DNA of 15,973 nt from Deltaproteobacteria bacterium (lineage in GTDB: Bacteria; Desulfobacterota; Desulfuromonadia; Desulfuromonadales; BM103): positions 1 to 15,973 of the forward strand of contig SBFN01000155.1 in assembly GCA_006226895.1 (NCBI GenBank). The letters run 5' to 3'. The notes under the pieces are model-generated. The model saw nothing but the letters and a program-made list of their open reading frames with translations, was not told where the DNA came from and did no database searches. Both the position numbers and the translations under genes were made by a program. Below, piece after piece: positions 14,666 to 15,973 of this stretch. How positions within the stretch are numbered: position 1 is the first letter of the stretch; each line of letters begins with the position of its first letter.

Positions 14666-14748
14666 CGCAGTCCGTCAACCCGGTAAACCTCGATCATGGT
14701 TTTTTCCCTTTGCGTGTGATCGGTTCGAGTTGTGTCACATGGACTGCG
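14666..14748. other. nested inverted repeats downstream of the small membrane peptide
   Basis: CGCAGTCC (14666-14673) pairs with GGACTGCG (14741-14748), and inside it TCGATCA (14690-14696) pairs with TGATCGG (14717-14723, one G-U). This could fold as an RNA of about 83 nt. No T-run follows on the minus strand close to the outer stem, so it is not a standard terminator. Function unknown. Confidence 0.35.
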
Positions 14749-14768
14749 CTGGTAACGATCCGGCTGGT

Positions 14769-14882
14769 TTATTCTGGGGTAACAGTTTGGGGTTGACTGA
14801 CTTCGTTGTACTGGAAAAATCCCGGCAGGAGGATGAAGAGTAAGCCGCCCAGGGTCAAGGCAACCAGGCCGCACGAGATCAT
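14769..14882 (-). CDS. 37-residue single-span membrane peptide, coupled to the GGDEF gene
   Basis: The ATG at 14880-14882 overlaps the TGA of the GGDEF gene as ATGA, the classic translational-coupling arrangement. The product has one hydrophobic segment at about 3-23 (LVALTLGGLLFILLPGFF) and a short polar tail ending QPQTVTPE, with TAA at 14769-14771. This fits a small inner-membrane protein. I do not recognise a family. It is too short for default gene callers, and chance overlap remains possible, but the single clean hydrophobic span makes a real gene more likely than not. Confidence 0.55.
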   Translation of the reverse strand: MISCGLVALTLGGLLFILLPGFFQYNEVSQPQTVTPE

Positions 14883-15973
14883 GTATTGCCAACCTCCGAA
14901 GCGCTCCGGGCTATGTTGCGGTCATTTTTGCCGAGATACATCGCCTTGTCGGCCAGGTCGATCATCTCTTCCAACCCTGTTGCGTGAATCGGGTAAGTTG
15001 CGTGACCTACGGTTGCCGTCAGGCGATCGGTATTGCCGTGGCCGGTTGAAAACTCGAACTCGGCAATGGTTGACCGGATTCGTTCTGCAACGATTTTGGC
15101 GCCACGTGTGTCAGTCTCGACCAGAAGCGCAGTAAATTCGTCACCACCGTATCGGAAGAGCATGTCGGCATCACGGACACACTCACGCAACAACTCGCCG
15201 ACCTGGCGCAACACGCTGCTGCCAACCAGATGGCCATGTTCGTCGTTGATGTTCTTGAACAGGTCAAGATCGATAAAAGCCAGCGAAAATTCCAGACCGT
15301 AGCGTTCTGAACGGCGGATCTCCTGCTCGAGAGCTATATGCAGGTAGCGGTGGTTGTACAGTCCTGTCAGGTCATCCGTGTAAATCAGCTCCCGGGCGCC
15401 CCGATATTGGCAGGCGTTGCGAAAACCAAGGGATACCTGCTCGGCGAGAAAACTCAGATTTTGCTGTGAGTCTGATTTTGGCAGGTCAGAGTCGTTCGGG
15501 TTGCACAGGACCACGGCGCCATGTTCCTGGTTCTCCGCCGTCATGGGGAAAACCCAGAAAGACTTCAAGGCCTCATTGCTCTCGGCGACCTCGGGGATGT
15601 CTGCCCTCTGCAGGAGGGTGGGTGTTTCCAGCGTTCTGGTTCTCTCGAACAGTTGTTTCGCCAGCTCCTTTGCCTCGCCCTCATCGAACCCTTTCGCTTC
15701 CAGATGGCTGATGCCGCTCTGGGTGGCAAGGTAGGCCAGGCCCTGGCTCTGTCCTGTTTCATTCAGCAGGCTGCTCAGCGATTCTTGAAAGAGATTGTCG
15801 ATATTCAGAAGTCCGGAGAGATGTTGGCCTTTTTGGTAGAGACGAATCTGGCTCTGCAGCAGGCTGTTCTCTGCAATCAGACGACGCTGCTCAAAGCAGA
15901 TTTTGACAGTGTGACGAAGTTGCTCGGGATTGCATGGCTTGAGGAGGTAGTCTCGAGCCCCGCCTTTCAATGC
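14879..15973 (-). CDS. response regulator with GAF-like and GGDEF domains (diguanylate cyclase), 5' end cut
   Basis: The visible 364 residues start within a receiver domain: ALKGGARDYLLKP is its last strand with the conserved Lys-Pro. A coiled linker follows, then about 55-185 resemble a GAF sensor domain. The GGDEF domain begins at TDDLTGLYNHRYL and contains FIDLDLFKNINDEHGH and an intact RYGGDEF active site. An RxxD inhibitory site (RDAD) stands five residues before GGDEF, so it probably makes c-di-GMP from two GTP and is product-inhibited. The receiver implies control by a sensor kinase lying outside the window. The true start and the phospho-acceptor Asp are beyond the right edge. The stop overlaps the start of the 37-residue membrane peptide. 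Confidence 0.92.
   Translation of the reverse strand, partial: ALKGGARDYLLKPCNPEQLRHTVKICFEQRRLIAENSLLQSQIRLYQKGQHLSGLLNIDNLFQESLSSLLNETGQSQGLAYLATQSGISHLEAKGFDEGEAKELAKQLFERTRTLETPTLLQRADIPEVAESNEALKSFWVFPMTAENQEHGAVVLCNPNDSDLPKSDSQQNLSFLAEQVSLGFRNACQYRGARELIYTDDLTGLYNHRYLHIALEQEIRRSERYGLEFSLAFIDLDLFKNINDEHGHLVGSSVLRQVGELLRECVRDADMLFRYGGDEFTALLVETDTRGAKIVAERIRSTIAEFEFSTGHGNTDRLTATVGHATYPIHATGLEEMIDLADKAMYLGKNDRNIARSASEVGNT

Noticed and set aside
14653..14892. 79-codon minus-strand ORF overlapping the small membrane peptide
   Set aside because: Pro/Arg/Thr-rich text without domain or ribosome site; the overlapping 37-codon frame has stop-start coupling and a transmembrane span.

Overview
The window looks like chromosomal DNA of a Desulfuromonadales/Geobacterales-type bacterium, an anaerobic acetate oxidiser. 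Reasons: an 83-kDa-type monomeric NADP isocitrate dehydrogenase next to an NAD malate dehydrogenase and a four-subunit 2-oxoglutarate:ferredoxin oxidoreductase, a stand-alone class I fructose bisphosphatase, a periplasmic Cys-repeat protein and a response regulator with a GGDEF domain. The assignment comes from gene content only.

Layout. 1-1373 (+): tail of an unidentified CDS coupled to a secreted TPR/zinc metallopeptidase-like protein. 1392-1799 (-): secreted protein with two identical-spacing Cys repeats. 1800-2301: a gene-free stretch holding, on the minus strand, a candidate small RNA with two anti-Shine-Dalgarno CCUCCU motifs and a strong terminator, plus a perfect 32-bp palindrome. 2302-2724 (-): acidic coiled-coil hypothetical protein, divergent from fbp (2863-3813, +). 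3836-3973: fbp terminator built into one half of an inverted REP-like pair, then the kor terminator. 3997-6745 (-): korD-korA-korB-korC. 6984-10233 (-): icd then mdh. 10585-14469 (-): hisS, aspS and a LysM lipoprotein. 14496-14622: an inverted-repeat (MITE-like) element. 14769-15973 (-): GGDEF response regulator (cut by the window end) coupled to a 37-residue membrane peptide.

How the genes fit together. Icd, KorDABC and Mdh are consecutive or near-consecutive steps of the oxidative TCA cycle (isocitrate to 2-oxoglutarate to succinyl-CoA, and malate to oxaloacetate), giving NADPH, reduced ferredoxin and NADH. Fbp serves gluconeogenesis. The icd and kor leaders each carry the same 13-bp palindrome GTATA-N3-TATAC about 90-100 bp before the first start codon. 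At icd it sits on the -10 box of a near-consensus promoter, so a shared repressor is likely.

Main oddities: icd is split by a frameshift inside a 7-bp tandem near-repeat, and loss of one repeat unit restores the frame; the sRNA candidate at 1938-2025; the inverted REP-like pair at 3844-3917; and the shared TCA operator. I see no tRNA, rRNA, CRISPR array, IS transposase or phage gene.
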